From the NCBI RefSeq assembly GCF_003260015.1, contig NZ_QCXS01000002.1, positions 2,874,816 to 2,938,815 on the forward strand: a DNA stretch of 64,000 bases, given 5' to 3'. The notes beneath the pieces were generated by a model. That model did not search any database. It had not been told where the DNA came from and saw only the letters and a list, made by a program, of their open reading frames with translations. The position numbers and the translations under genes are program-made. Positions 26,249-38,202 of this stretch are shown here, piece by piece (the first letter of the stretch is position 1; each line of letters begins with the position of its first letter). This DNA comes from Nakamurella deserti. Its GTDB lineage: Bacteria > Actinomycetota > Actinomycetes > Mycobacteriales > Nakamurellaceae.

Positions 26249-27319
26249 GTGACCGCCCGCACCCGGGTCGCGGTCATCGGTGCCGGGCAGGCCGGTCTGG
26301 CGGCCGCCTTCCATCTCCGCCGGGCCGGGTTCGAGCCGGGGCGGGACTACATGGTGCTGGACCGCAACCCGGGGCCGGGTGGAGCCTGGCAGCACATGTG
26401 GCACAGCCTGCGGCTGTTCTCCCCCGCCGAGCACTCCTCGTTGCCCGGCAGGCGGATGCCGCCGTCGCGAGACGGGTTCCCGACCGCCGGCCACGTCCGC
26501 GACTACCTCGCCGACTACGAGCAGCACTACGGGCTGCCGGTGCGACACGGGGTGACCGTGGACGCCGTCCGCGCCGCCGGCCGCACCGGACCGCTCGAGG
26601 TACACACCGATCGCGGGATGCTCCTCGCCGACACGGTCCTCAGCGCGACCGGGAGCTGGGACCGTCCGTTCCGGCCCCACTACCCCGGGATGCGCGACTT
26701 CAGGGGCCGGCAGCTGCACGCCCGCGACTACCGCGACCCGGCGGAGTTCGCCGGCCACAGCGTCGTCGTCGTCGGTGGCGGCAACTCCGCGGCCCAGATC
26801 CTCGCCGAGGTGTCCACCGTGGCGCGGACCACCTGGGTCACCCGGCGGCCGCCGCGGTTCATGCCCGACGACGTCGACGGCCGGGTGCTCTTCCAGGTCG
26901 CCACCCGACGCATCGCCGCCCGCGCCGCCGGCACCGCCGACAGCGCCGGCCCGCTCGGCGACATCGTCATGGTGCCGTCGGTGCTCGACGCCCGCGACCG
27001 CGGCGCGCTGGTCGCCCACCCGCCTCTCCTGCGGATCGTCCCCGACGGGGTCGTCGGGGCCGACGGTGGTGTCGTCGTCGCCGACACGATCATCTGGTGC
27101 ACCGGGTTCCGGCCGGCGCTGCACCACCTCGCCCCGTTGCGGCCGGCCCGCGACGGCGACCACCCCGCCGTCGACGGCACCCGCCTGGTCTCCGACCCGC
27201 GCCTGCATCTGCTCGGTCACGGGGACTGGACGGGTCCCGCTTCGGCGACCCTCATCGGCGTGGGCCGGACCGCCCGGGATGCGGTCGCCCGGCTCGTGGC
27301 CGCGCCGACGTCGGCGTGA
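26249..27319 (+). CDS. arsO: ArsO-like flavin-dependent monooxygenase
   Basis: A 356-residue flavoprotein monooxygenase. The FAD site is VAVIGAGQAGLAAAFHLR, the NADPH site is VVVVGGGNSAAQIL, and the linking segment TVLSATGSWDRPFRPHYPG is present. The fold and position at the end of an ars operon match the ArsO family, which is found in ars clusters but whose chemistry on arsenicals is not well established. The start is the GTG at 26249. It is separated from arsC by 192 bases containing a tandem repeat, so it may be expressed separately. Confidence 0.8.
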   Translation: MTARTRVAVIGAGQAGLAAAFHLRRAGFEPGRDYMVLDRNPGPGGAWQHMWHSLRLFSPAEHSSLPGRRMPPSRDGFPTAGHVRDYLADYEQHYGLPVRHGVTVDAVRAAGRTGPLEVHTDRGMLLADTVLSATGSWDRPFRPHYPGMRDFRGRQLHARDYRDPAEFAGHSVVVVGGGNSAAQILAEVSTVARTTWVTRRPPRFMPDDVDGRVLFQVATRRIAARAAGTADSAGPLGDIVMVPSVLDARDRGALVAHPPLLRIVPDGVVGADGGVVVADTIIWCTGFRPALHHLAPLRPARDGDHPAVDGTRLVSDPRLHLLGHGDWTGPASATLIGVGRTARDAVARLVAAPTSA

Positions 27320-27350
27320 CCGACGAGCGCCACGGCCGTCCCGGCGTGGA

Positions 27351-28529
27351 TCAGGCGCGGTGCACGGCGACGTCCGGCTCGTGGATCCGCCCGGCGAGCA
27401 CCGCCACGGCGATGCCGGCGACCACCGTGACCCCGAGCGCCCCGCGGAGCCCGGTCAGGCCGGCCAGCGCACCGATCAGCGGGGGACCCACGAGGTAGGC
27501 GGGCCACTGCCCGAACGACACCACGGCCACCCCACGGCCGGGCGGCAGTCCCGGCTGGTTACCGGCCAGGCCGTAGACGGTCGGCACCAGGCAGGCGCAG
27601 CCGACGCCGAGCAGGAGGAAGCCCACGAAGGCCCCCCAGGTGGTGCCGACCCCCAGGCCGACCGCCATCCCGACGGCGGCGGTGAGCGCCGACGCGCGGA
27701 TGAAGCGGACCTGTCCCAGCCGACCGACGACGCGGTCACCGAACAGCCGGGACGTGGTCATCGCGATCGAGAAGCAGCTCAGCACCAGCGCACCGACACC
27801 CGCGCCGGCACCGACGGTGACCGCGCCGTACTGGGCGCTCCACTGCACCGCGGCCCCTTCGCTGATCGACGACAGCAGCGCGATCGCGGCGAGCAGGACG
27901 AGTTGCGGAGTCATCGTCCGCGGGCCGGCCGCGGCCTTCGCCGCCCGGACCGGCGGTGCCGTGGGACGGTCCTGCGGGATCCAGCGCCGGGTGGCGGCGA
28001 AGGCCACCAGCATGACCAGCGCGGTGGGCAACAGTTGCCGCACCGGGCTCACCCCCAGCGCGGCGGCCGCCGCACCGATCCCGGCGCCACTGAGCTGACC
28101 GAGGCTGAAGCAGGCGTGGAAGGTCGACATGATGCGCCGTCGGGCGGCCCGTTCGACGTGGACGGCCAGGGCGTTCATCGGCGTCACCACGAGTCCGGCC
28201 GCGAAACCCTGCAGCAGCAACAACGTCATCAGCACCCAGACCTGCTGGGAGGCGGTGGTGGCGGGCACCACCAGCAGCACCAGCAGCGCACCGGTCAGGG
28301 CGGGGAGCCGGGAGCCGACGCGCGGGATCAACCGGGTGACCACCACCAGTGCGGTCAGCGTGCCCAGCGGCGCGGCCAGCAGGATCAGCCCCCACTGCGC
28401 GTCGTCGACCACGACCTGGGACCGGACGCCGGGGATGCGGGCGGCCCAGCTCCCGATCATCAGACCGACCAGCAGGAACAGGACACTGACCGCGAGACGG
28501 GCGCGGCGGTTCGAGGTCACTCCCGCCAT
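27351..28529 (-). CDS. Major facilitator superfamily transporter
   Basis: A 392-residue membrane protein with about 12 hydrophobic segments. Short Arg-rich loops follow the MFS pattern, such as TRLIPRVGSRLPALTGALL in the position of the MFS loop 2-3 motif and GDRVVGRLGQVRFI in the equivalent loop of the second half. It belongs to the sugar/drug-exporter-like MFS group of actinobacteria; the substrate cannot be told. It is convergent with the arsO-like gene (31-base gap), and nothing suggests a role in arsenic resistance. Confidence 0.85.
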   Translation of the reverse strand: MAGVTSNRRARLAVSVLFLLVGLMIGSWAARIPGVRSQVVVDDAQWGLILLAAPLGTLTALVVVTRLIPRVGSRLPALTGALLVLLVVPATTASQQVWVLMTLLLLQGFAAGLVVTPMNALAVHVERAARRRIMSTFHACFSLGQLSGAGIGAAAAALGVSPVRQLLPTALVMLVAFAATRRWIPQDRPTAPPVRAAKAAAGPRTMTPQLVLLAAIALLSSISEGAAVQWSAQYGAVTVGAGAGVGALVLSCFSIAMTTSRLFGDRVVGRLGQVRFIRASALTAAVGMAVGLGVGTTWGAFVGFLLLGVGCACLVPTVYGLAGNQPGLPPGRGVAVVSFGQWPAYLVGPPLIGALAGLTGLRGALGVTVVAGIAVAVLAGRIHEPDVAVHRA

Positions 28530-28649
28530 GCTGCCCCGCCGCGGGGGTCGGTGACCACTCCGGGCACGACGTCACCGCCCGCCGCGACGGTCCGGCAGCA
28601 TGGTCCCCCTGGACGCACGGACGCGTCACGGTCACGGGGGTGGGTGGGC

Positions 28650-29195
28650 ATGGGCGGCAGCGCGGTGCGTCGGTGGGTGGTGCCGGGGGTGCTCGGTGCC
28701 GTGCTGGGTGGGGCGGCGCTGGGGCTGGTCGCGGTGGTCAACGGTCAGCCCGTGCGCGATCTGGTCGTGCTCGGACTCGGGGTCGGCGCGCTGATGGGCG
28801 TCCTCGCCGGCCTGCTGCGGCGGACCGTGGATCCGACGGTTCCGCCGATGGGGCCGGGTGACCCGTACGTCGACACCCTGCACCGGTCGCAGCTGTCCGA
28901 CTTCCGCCGCGAGGCGTTCCGCGGACCGGTGCCCGCCGACCCGGAGCGGCGGGCGGCCGCCATCCGGTTGCTGCGGCGGACGCTCGACCACGAGAGCGCC
29001 GAGCGGTTCTCGTCGCTGGTCTTCTACGTCGTCGCGTTGCTCTTCGGCGTGGTCGACAGCCTCGACAACACCTGGTCGCTGATCCTCGTCGTCCTGGGAG
29101 CGGGATTGCTGATCTGGACGCTGGTCCGGCCGGGTCGCATCCGCCGCCGCATCGCCGAGCTCCGGGCCGCCGGCGATCCGTCCGCGGCCCGCTGA
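28650..29195 (+). CDS. Four-helix membrane protein of unknown function
   Basis: I do not recognise this 181-residue protein. It has two hydrophobic helices near the N-terminus (residues about 8-26 and 34-54) and two near the C-terminus (about 119-136 and 143-160). They are separated by a soluble central segment containing HRSQLSDFRREAF and RRAAAIRLLRRTLDHESAERF. ATG 28650 is used; an in-frame GTG two codons upstream is possible. The end is basic (RIRRRIAELRAAG). It is divergent from the MFS gene and convergent with pxpA. Confidence 0.75.
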   Translation: MGGSAVRRWVVPGVLGAVLGGAALGLVAVVNGQPVRDLVVLGLGVGALMGVLAGLLRRTVDPTVPPMGPGDPYVDTLHRSQLSDFRREAFRGPVPADPERRAAAIRLLRRTLDHESAERFSSLVFYVVALLFGVVDSLDNTWSLILVVLGAGLLIWTLVRPGRIRRRIAELRAAGDPSAAR

Positions 29196-29204
29196 CCGGG
29201 CAGC

Positions 29205-29963
29205 TCAGCCGGCGAACGGCACCACCTCGACGTCGGCGGCTGCGAGCGCCTCCCGTACCGCCCGCGCCATCGCCACCGCGCCCGGGGTGTCACCGTGCAC
29301 GCACACCGATCCGGCGGTGACGGCGACCGGTCGGCCGTCGATGTCGTCCACGATCCCGTCGAGCACCATCCGGCGCACCCGGTCGGCGACCACCGCCGGG
29401 TCGTGCAGCACCGCGCCGGGCCGGTCCCGCGGCACCAGCGTGCCGTCGGCGGTGTAGGCGCGGTCGGCGAAGGCTTCCCCCACCACCCGGAGACCGGCCT
29501 CCGCCGCCAGTGTGAGGAACCGCGAACCCGGCAGCCCGAGCACCGGCAGCCCACCCGGCCAGGCCGCCACCGCCGAGACCACGGCGGCGGCCTGCCGTTC
29601 GTGGTGGACGATCGCGTTGTACAGCGCCCCGTGGGGTTTGACGTAGGCGACCCGCCCACCGACGGAGCGGGCCAGTCCGTCCAGGGCGCCGATCTGGTAC
29701 AGCACGTCGGCCCGCAACGCCGCCGGCTCCACGTCGACGAACCGCCGGCCGAAACCGACGAGGTCGTGGTAGCCGACCTGCGCCCCGATCACGACACCAC
29801 GTTCGACCGCGGCCTGCACCGTGCGGAGCAGGGTGAGTGGATCCCCGGCGTGGAAGCCGCACGCGACGTTGGCGCTGCTGACCACGCCGAGCATCGCCTC
29901 GTCGTCGCCCAGCGTCCAGGCGCCGTAGCCCTCGCCGAGGTCGCTGTTGAGGTCGACGTCCAA
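29205..29963 (-). CDS. pxpA: LamB/YcsF family protein, 5-oxoprolinase subunit A-like
   Basis: A 252-residue protein with the family markers [35 protein letters not shown] and [10 protein letters not shown]. PxpA works with PxpB and PxpC to cleave 5-oxoproline (pyroglutamate) using ATP. No pxpB/pxpC gene lies next to it here, so the partner subunits must be elsewhere or the role differs. A TTG at 29963 is taken as start; a CTG at 29975 would overlap the aldo/keto reductase stop (CTGA). Neither has a clear ribosome site. Confidence 0.85.
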   Translation of the reverse strand: MDVDLNSDLGEGYGAWTLGDDEAMLGVVSSANVACGFHAGDPLTLLRTVQAAVERGVVIGAQVGYHDLVGFGRRFVDVEPAALRADVLYQIGALDGLARSVGGRVAYVKPHGALYNAIVHHERQAAAVVSAVAAWPGGLPVLGLPGSRFLTLAAEAGLRVVGEAFADRAYTADGTLVPRDRPGAVLHDPAVVADRVRRMVLDGIVDDIDGRPVAVTAGSVCVHGDTPGAVAMARAVREALAAADVEVVPFAG

Positions 29964-29971
29964 CGCCGCGG

Positions 29972-30967
<996 letters not shown>

Positions 30968-31172
30968 GGCTCGATTGTTCACCCCCCGACCGGGACGTCG
31001 GCTCCCGGCGTGGTCATCACCGGATTCGGTGCGGGTCGAGCCCACCGTCGTGGGTCGGCCCCCGTCACCGCCACTGCGGCGTGGACCTCACCGGATCCCG
31101 GCGATTCCCACGCCGGACGCGGCCGGTCCGGGACCAGCGGCCGGGCGCCCGCTCACGCTCGCTGCGGCACCC

Positions 31173-32489
31173 TCACTCCCCCTCGGCGCGCGCGATCAGC
31201 GCCTCCTCACGGTCCACCACACCGAAGGAGACGTCGTCGGGACGGGAGCCGGTGAGCAGCCAGTCGGCGGCGACCCGGGCCCGGCGGCGCAGGGTGGGCA
31301 TCGCCAGCAGGTGGTAGCCGCGGGTGACGACCTTGGCCGGCCGGCCCTTCAACCGGATGCCGAGCGGGGTGGCGGCGGCGTCCGGCCCGCCGAGGTCGAC
31401 CACCAGGCCCAGGTCGTGGTGCGTGTACGGCGTCACCCGGTCGCCGGCGAGGTCCGCGCGGATGTTCCGTGCCGCCGCGGTGGCCTGCCGGGTGGCGTGC
31501 TGCGCGGTCGGCGGGCACAGCGGCCGGTGCCCGTCGTCGTCGACCGGCTTGGTCAGGTCGGGGACCGCCGCCGCGTCGCCGATGGCGTAGACCTCGGGGT
31601 GCCCGGGCACCCGCAGGTCGGCGTCCACGACCAGCCGGCCCTTGACCGTCGGCAGCCCCAGGGTGGCGATCAGCGGGTTCGCGGTCACCCCGGCACACCA
31701 GACGACGGTGCTGCAGTCCAGCCGGGCCCCGTCGGTCAGCGTCACCGCGTCGTCGGTCACCGACTCGATGCTGACGCCCAACCGCACGTCCACCCCGCGC
31801 CGCCGCAGCAGGGCCAGGGCGTCGGCGCCGAGGCTCTCGCCCAGCTCCGGCATCACGGCCTCCGCGACGTCGACGAGCAGCCAGCGGGCGTCGGCCGGGT
31901 CCAGGCCGGGCCGCTCGGCGAGCAGCCGGCGGGTCAAGCGGGCCATCTGCGCGGTGAGCTCGGTGCCCGCGTAACCGGCCCCGACGACGACGAAGGTCAG
32001 CGCGGCGGTGCGGGTCGGTCCGGCCGGGAGCACCGCCGCCAGCTCGACCCGGCCGAGGACGTGGTCACGCAGCCAGAGCGCCTCCGTGACGGTCTTCAGG
32101 CCGATGGCGTGGTCGGCCAGACCGGGGATGTCGAGCATCCGGGTCACGCCGCCGGGCGCCAGGAGCAGCCGGTCGTAGCCGAGCTCGTGATCGGCGTCGT
32201 CGGGGCCGGTGAAGCGCACGACGCGGCGCTCGAGGTCGACGTGATGGGCCCGTCCGCGGACGACGGTGACGTCGCCGAGGGTGCCGGTCAGCGGCACCAC
32301 CGCCGAGCGCGGGTCCACGGCACCGACCGCCACGTCCGGCAGCAGCGGCGCGTACAGCATCCCGTCGGTGGCGGACAGCAGGGTGACGTCCAGCGCCGGC
32401 CGGCGCAGCGCCCGCGCCGCGCCGTACCCTCCGAAGCCGGATCCGACGACGACCACCCGCCGTGCTGATCCGCGGTCCTGTCCCACCAT
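31173..32489 (-). CDS. NADH dehydrogenase type II-like FAD/NAD oxidoreductase
   Basis: A 438-residue two-dinucleotide-binding flavoprotein. The FAD site is VVVVGSGFGGYGAARAL, the NADH site is FVVVGAGYAGTELTAQMA and the second FAD contact is VYAIGDAAAVPD. It resembles NDH-2, which passes electrons from NADH to quinone at the membrane without pumping protons. The C-terminal region is short on hydrophobic segments, so membrane attachment would be through an amphipathic helix. ATG 32489 is preferred to the GTG-rich upstream part. Confidence 0.87.
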   Translation of the reverse strand: MVGQDRGSARRVVVVGSGFGGYGAARALRRPALDVTLLSATDGMLYAPLLPDVAVGAVDPRSAVVPLTGTLGDVTVVRGRAHHVDLERRVVRFTGPDDADHELGYDRLLLAPGGVTRMLDIPGLADHAIGLKTVTEALWLRDHVLGRVELAAVLPAGPTRTAALTFVVVGAGYAGTELTAQMARLTRRLLAERPGLDPADARWLLVDVAEAVMPELGESLGADALALLRRRGVDVRLGVSIESVTDDAVTLTDGARLDCSTVVWCAGVTANPLIATLGLPTVKGRLVVDADLRVPGHPEVYAIGDAAAVPDLTKPVDDDGHRPLCPPTAQHATRQATAAARNIRADLAGDRVTPYTHHDLGLVVDLGGPDAAATPLGIRLKGRPAKVVTRGYHLLAMPTLRRRARVAADWLLTGSRPDDVSFGVVDREEALIARAEGE

Positions 32490-32591
32490 GCGATCCTCCG
32501 TCCGACACACTCCGTCGCGGGTCCGGTACCCGGCGCGCCGGACCCGGACACGGTGGACGGCGCCGGGGCAGCGGACCGGACCGGCCGATGT

Positions 32592-32710
32592 GGCGCGGTG
32601 CCTGCGTCCCGGCGGTGCCTGCGACCCGGCGGTGCCCGCGTCCCGGCGGTGCCCGCGTCCCGGCGGTGCCCGCGTTCCGGCGGTGCCCGCGTTGCGGCGG
32701 TACCCGCGGG
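32592..32710. repeat. 17-bp tandem repeat (minisatellite)
   Basis: The motif GGCGGTGCC recurs at 32611, 32628, 32645, 32662 and 32679, with variant copies at 32594 and 32696, always at a 17-base period. The unit is about GGCGGTGCCCGCGTCCC. Because 17 is not a multiple of three, and no gene signal is present, this is non-coding. It fills the middle of the 249-base gap between the NDH-2-like gene start and the stop of the TIM-barrel gene. Confidence 0.9.
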
Positions 32711-32738
32711 ATCGGCCGTCGGTTCCGCGCCTGCCGCC

Positions 32739-33598
32739 TCAGAGCGTGGCGAACACCGCCCGGGTGCCGGCCGCGGCCGCCGCCAGCGCCTCGTCCAGCG
32801 GCTGCGACCGGTGTGCGTCGGACAGCATCTCCACGCCCCAGGGCCCGGCGAAACCGCCGTCGGCGAGCACCCGAACGAAACCGGCCACGTCGAACACCCC
32901 GTCGCCGGGGAGCACCCGGCGCCGGATGGTGTCGTCGAACAGGTGGCCCTGCGGGGTGCCGGCGTCGTTGAGTTCCACCACGAACACCGATCCCGCCGGC
33001 AACGCGGCCACGTCGGCGAGCGTCGACGGGCCCCGCTCCACGTGCCAGATGTCCACCGTCAGCCCGGCCGCCGGGTGGTCGGCCGCCCGCACCAGCTCAC
33101 CGGCCAGCCGGAAGTCGGCCACGTTGGAGAACGGCAACGGCTCCAGGGCGATCCGGCTGCCGACGTCGGCGGCCTGACCGGCCAGGGTGTGCAGCTCGGC
33201 CGCCCACCGCGCGACGTCGGCCGGCGGCGGCAGCGGCGAGTCGTCCAGGACGACGTCCGGGCCGACCTTGATCGACCGCGCGCCCAGCACCTCCGCCGCG
33301 ACCAGCAGCCGCGACCGGACAGCGTCGGACGTCCGGCGTCGCTCCCCTGTCGCCCACCAGTCCTCCAGCAGCTCGACCTCGCGGTGCACCAGACCGAGAT
33401 CGTCCAGCAGCACGGCGAAATCGGCCAGCGGCAGCGGCGACGCCTCGAGGTCGTCGATCGTGACACCGATCCCGGTGTAGCCGGCGCGGGCCACCGCCTC
33501 GGCCCGGGTCCGCAGGTCGTACGGGCTCAGGTGGGCGCCGGGCAGCGGCAGCGCCCCGGAGTGCGTCCAGCAGGTCGCGAGCAGCTCGACCGGTGCGC

Positions 33599-33602
<4 letters not shown>
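32739..33602 (-). CDS. Sugar phosphate isomerase/epimerase family (TIM barrel)
   Basis: A 287-residue TIM-barrel protein of the xylose-isomerase-like/AP-endonuclease-2 group. Metal ligands can be placed at RIALEPLPF (Glu), LTVDIWHVE (Asp, His) and WGVEMLS (Glu). The GTG start overlaps the stop of the malic enzyme gene (GTGA), so it is expressed with it, although a functional link is not evident. It could be a sugar epimerase, a 3-dehydroshikimate dehydratase-like enzyme or an inosose dehydratase-like enzyme. Confidence 0.8.
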
Positions 33603-34981
<1,379 letters not shown>

Positions 34982-35004
34982 GGGCGCTCCAGGTGACGTC
35001 GCTG

Positions 35005-35034
35005 TCGGGAAGGATCGCCGCTGATCCTTCCCGA
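35005..35034. terminator. 12-bp perfect hairpin between selO and the malic enzyme gene
   Basis: TCGGGAAGGATC (35005-35016), a six-base loop, then GATCCTTCCCGA (35023-35034) form a perfect 12-bp stem. It lies in the 135-base gap after the selO stop and 24 bases before the malic enzyme start on the same strand. The simplest reading is a terminator for selO lacking a T-tract. Because it is in the malic enzyme leader it could also act as an operator or attenuator. Confidence 0.6.
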
Positions 35035-35116
35035 GCGGGTCGGGAGGGGGCCAGCTCCGACCCGCGCGCATGGTCGAGATCACCTCCGGTGCCCCGCCGG
35101 GCCGGCGCCGGGCGCG

Positions 35117-36583
35117 TCAGGTGCCGCAGAACGTCCGGAATCCGGCGCTGAACTCCGCCGGCGCCGGCGCGGCGTACCGCTCGAGTCCGGGCCGCTCGTC
35201 GAAAGGCCGGGTCACCGCGTCCAGCAACGGCCCGAGCGGTCCGAGGTCGCCGCCGGTCGCGGCGTCGAGCGCCTCCTCGACGAGGTGGTTGCGCGGGATG
35301 TACGCCGGGTTGGTGCGGTCCATCAGCTCCGGGTCGGGGTTCAGGGCCCGCCACCGCTCGAGCCAGGCGTCGAAGCCGGCGAGGTCGACGAACAGCTCGC
35401 GCACCGGCTCCGCGTCACCCCGGACGGCCCCCGACAGCCGCCGGAAGAACCGGGTGTGGTCGACACGGCTCTGCTCGAGGGAGCGGAACAGCTCGTCCAC
35501 GACCGGCGCGGTCGCACCCTCGGGCAGCGCGCCGGCCAGCCCGAGCTTGGCCCGCACGCCCGCCGACCAGGCGACGCTGTACCGCTCGCGGAACACGCCC
35601 AGTGACGCGACCGCCCGTTCGACCGCGGCGTCGGCGTCGTCGTCGATGAGCGGCAGCAGCGACTCCGCGAACCGGGCCAGGTTCCACTCGGCGATGACCG
35701 GCTGGTTGCGGTAGGCGTAGCGGCCTCCGGTGTCGATCGAGCTGAAACTGGCCGTCGGGTCGAAGGCGTCCAGGAAGGCGCACGGGCCGTAGTCGATCGT
35801 CTCGCCCGAGAGGGTCATGTTGTCGGTGTTCATCACGCCGTGCACGAAGCCGACCAGCATCCAGCGGGCGATGAGCGACGCCTGGACGTCGCGTACCGCC
35901 TCGAACAGGGCCAGATAGGGGTTGTCCGCGTCGGCCGCGGCCGGGTGATGACGGCGGATCGCGGCGTCGGCCAGCCGCCGGAGCAGGGCCACGTCGCCGG
36001 TGCCGCGGGCGTACTGGAAGCTGCCGACCCGCAGGTGGCTGGACGCCACCCGGGTGAGGACGGCGCCGGGCAGCACCTCCTCGCGCTGCACCGCCCGGCC
36101 GGTGGCCACCACCGCCAGCGACCGGGTGGTCGGGATCCCGAGGGCGTGCATCGCCTCGCTGACGACGTACTCCCGCAGCATCGGACCGACGACGGCCCGG
36201 CCGTCGCCGCCGCGGGAGAACGGCGTCCGTCCGGAGCCCTTGAGGTGCAGATCGCGCCGCGTGCCGTCGACCGCGGTGATCTCCCCGAGCAGCAGTGCCC
36301 GACCGTCACCGAGGCGCGGCGAGTAGCCGCCGAACTGGTGGCCGGCGTAGGCCTGCGCCACCGGGGTCGCCCCCGGCGGCACGGTGTTGCCGATCAGCAG
36401 CCGGACCCCGTCCGGGGTGCGCAGCGCCGCCGGGTCGAGCCCGAGCTCGGCGGCCAGCGGCTCGTTGAGCACCAGCAGCGCCGGATCGGGTGCGGTCTCG
36501 GCCGTCCACGGCATCGACAGCTCGGGGAACGCGGCGGCGAAGTCGCGGTGCAGCACCAGGTCCTGGACCGAGAGGACGCTCAT
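35117..36583 (-). CDS. selO: Protein adenylyltransferase SelO (YdiU/UPF0061)
   Basis: A 488-residue pseudokinase-fold enzyme that transfers AMP from ATP to Ser/Thr/Tyr of target proteins and is linked to redox stress. Seen motifs: [49 protein letters not shown] (catalytic region) and DYGPCAFLD (the DFG-equivalent metal site). Length matches the bacterial family. The protein ends FCGT, with a Cys near the place where eukaryotic SelO has selenocysteine. It is preceded closely by ilvA on the same strand. Confidence 0.95.
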   Translation of the reverse strand: MSVLSVQDLVLHRDFAAAFPELSMPWTAETAPDPALLVLNEPLAAELGLDPAALRTPDGVRLLIGNTVPPGATPVAQAYAGHQFGGYSPRLGDGRALLLGEITAVDGTRRDLHLKGSGRTPFSRGGDGRAVVGPMLREYVVSEAMHALGIPTTRSLAVVATGRAVQREEVLPGAVLTRVASSHLRVGSFQYARGTGDVALLRRLADAAIRRHHPAAADADNPYLALFEAVRDVQASLIARWMLVGFVHGVMNTDNMTLSGETIDYGPCAFLDAFDPTASFSSIDTGGRYAYRNQPVIAEWNLARFAESLLPLIDDDADAAVERAVASLGVFRERYSVAWSAGVRAKLGLAGALPEGATAPVVDELFRSLEQSRVDHTRFFRRLSGAVRGDAEPVRELFVDLAGFDAWLERWRALNPDPELMDRTNPAYIPRNHLVEEALDAATGGDLGPLGPLLDAVTRPFDERPGLERYAAPAPAEFSAGFRTFCGT

Positions 36584-36616
36584 GTCCCCAGCGTACGGAC
36601 GGCGGCGCGACCGGGG

Positions 36617-37957
36617 TCAGGTCAGGAAGCGGAAGGTCGGGGACCCGGGATCCAATTTCTCGATCTCCAGCGGACTGTCGGCCATCCGCCGCAGCAGCGA
36701 GGGCAGTCCGTCGGCCGAGCCGAGCTCGATCCCGACCAGTGCCGGACCGGTCTCGCGGTTGTTGCGCTTGACGTACTCGAACAGCGACACGTCGTCGTCG
36801 GGACCCAGCACGCCGTCGAGGAAGCGCCGCAGCGCGCCCGGCTCCTGGGGGAAGTTCACCAGGAAGTAGTGCTTGAGTCCGTCGTGCACCAGGGAGCGCT
36901 CGAGGATCTCGCCGTACCGGGAGACGTCGTTGTTGCCGCCGGACACCACGCAGACCACCGTGCTGCCGGGGCGGACCACGACCACTCCGGGGTCGCTGGC
37001 GGTACCGAGAGCGGCGCTGGCCAGCGCTCCCGCGGGCTCGGCGATGATTCCCTCCGTCTGGTACAGGGCCAGCATCTCGGTGCAGATGGCGCCTTCCTCG
37101 ACGGTCAGCACCCGGGTCCCGCCGGCCGCCACGATGGGAAAGGTGACGTCGCCGACGCGGCGCACGGCGGCGCCGTCGACGAACGGGTCGATGGCGGCCA
37201 GCGTGACCGGCTCCCCCGCCCGTAGCGCGGCCGTCATCGACGCCGCCCCGGCCGGCTCGACGCCGATCAGCTCCGCGTCGGGGGCGTGCGCACGCAGGTA
37301 GGTCACCATCCCGGCGGCCAGACCACCGCCGCCGACGGGCATCACGACCACGTCCGGCGCGGCACCGAGCTGGTCGAGCACCTCGCGGGCCACGGTGCCC
37401 TGCCCGGCGATGGTCCGCGGATCGTCGAAGGGGGCGACCATCGTGGCCCCGCTCTGCGCGGCGTCGGCCTTCGCGGCGGCCGCGGCATCGTCGTAGGTGG
37501 CCCCGATGAGCACCAGCTCGACCCAGTCGCCGCCGTGGAAGCGGATCCGGTCACGCTTCTGCCGTGGGGTGCTGCGGGGCAGGTAGATCCGGCCGAAGAT
37601 GCCCAGCGTCCGGCAGGCGAAGGCGAAGCCCTGGGCGTGGTTGCCGGCGCTGGCGCACACCACCCCGGCATCACGTTCGTCCTGGCTGAGCCCGCTCATC
37701 AGGTTGAACGCGCCCCGCAGCTTGTACGAGCGGACCACCTGCAGGTCCTCGCGCTTGAGCCAGATCTCGGCGCCGGTCATCGCCGACAGCCGCTCGCTGC
37801 GCTGCAGCGGGGTCCGCACGACCACCGTCTCGAGCAGCCGCGCCGCCCGGTCGACGTCCTCGGCGGTCACGACGGGATCCGCGCGGACGGGGGTGGTGGC
37901 GTCGACGTGGGGGCCGGTGGTCGCCGCCGGGATCAGCGCATCGGCGGTCTCGGGCAC
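36617..37957 (-). CDS. ilvA: Threonine ammonia-lyase (threonine dehydratase)
   Basis: A 446-residue PLP enzyme converting threonine to 2-oxobutyrate, the first step of isoleucine synthesis. The PLP lysine is in VRSYKLRGAFN, the phosphate-binding loop in VMPVGGGGLAAG, and SAGNHAQGFAFA is diagnostic. A C-terminal ACT-like regulatory domain (HYFLVNFPQEPGALRRFLD) suggests isoleucine feedback control. The GTG at 37957 gives a 40-residue Ala/Pro/Thr-rich lead-in; a longer start up to 38212 lacks support. Confidence 0.93.
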   Translation of the reverse strand: MPETADALIPAATTGPHVDATTPVRADPVVTAEDVDRAARLLETVVVRTPLQRSERLSAMTGAEIWLKREDLQVVRSYKLRGAFNLMSGLSQDERDAGVVCASAGNHAQGFAFACRTLGIFGRIYLPRSTPRQKRDRIRFHGGDWVELVLIGATYDDAAAAAKADAAQSGATMVAPFDDPRTIAGQGTVAREVLDQLGAAPDVVVMPVGGGGLAAGMVTYLRAHAPDAELIGVEPAGAASMTAALRAGEPVTLAAIDPFVDGAAVRRVGDVTFPIVAAGGTRVLTVEEGAICTEMLALYQTEGIIAEPAGALASAALGTASDPGVVVVRPGSTVVCVVSGGNNDVSRYGEILERSLVHDGLKHYFLVNFPQEPGALRRFLDGVLGPDDDVSLFEYVKRNNRETGPALVGIELGSADGLPSLLRRMADSPLEIEKLDPGSPTFRFLT

Positions 37958-38202
37958 CGATCCATCGTGCCACCCGCCGGGCGCCGCCCCGGCCGCCCCG
38001 GATGGGACGCCGGTCACCGGCGCCGGCCGGCCGACGACCCGACCCGGAGCAACCGCACACAAACCCACACCGATGCGTTCGATTGCGTTGACTCGTCCCC
38101 GCCGGTGGCGGACACTGATCCCCACGGCGCCGAGGGTCGCGGGGGACAGCGGGGCGGCGTCGGCTGCGTCATCGACACTGGTCACAACGGGGGGAAGAAA
38201 CC

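Noticed and set aside
32592..32710. Repeat-protein coding region suspected from the GC-rich tandem repeats
   Set aside because: The period is 17 bases, which shifts frame each unit, and no start or ribosome site is associated.
34982..35116. Riboswitch in the malic enzyme leader
   Set aside because: Only one simple hairpin is present in 135 bases, with no recognisable aptamer core, so it is listed as a terminator candidate.
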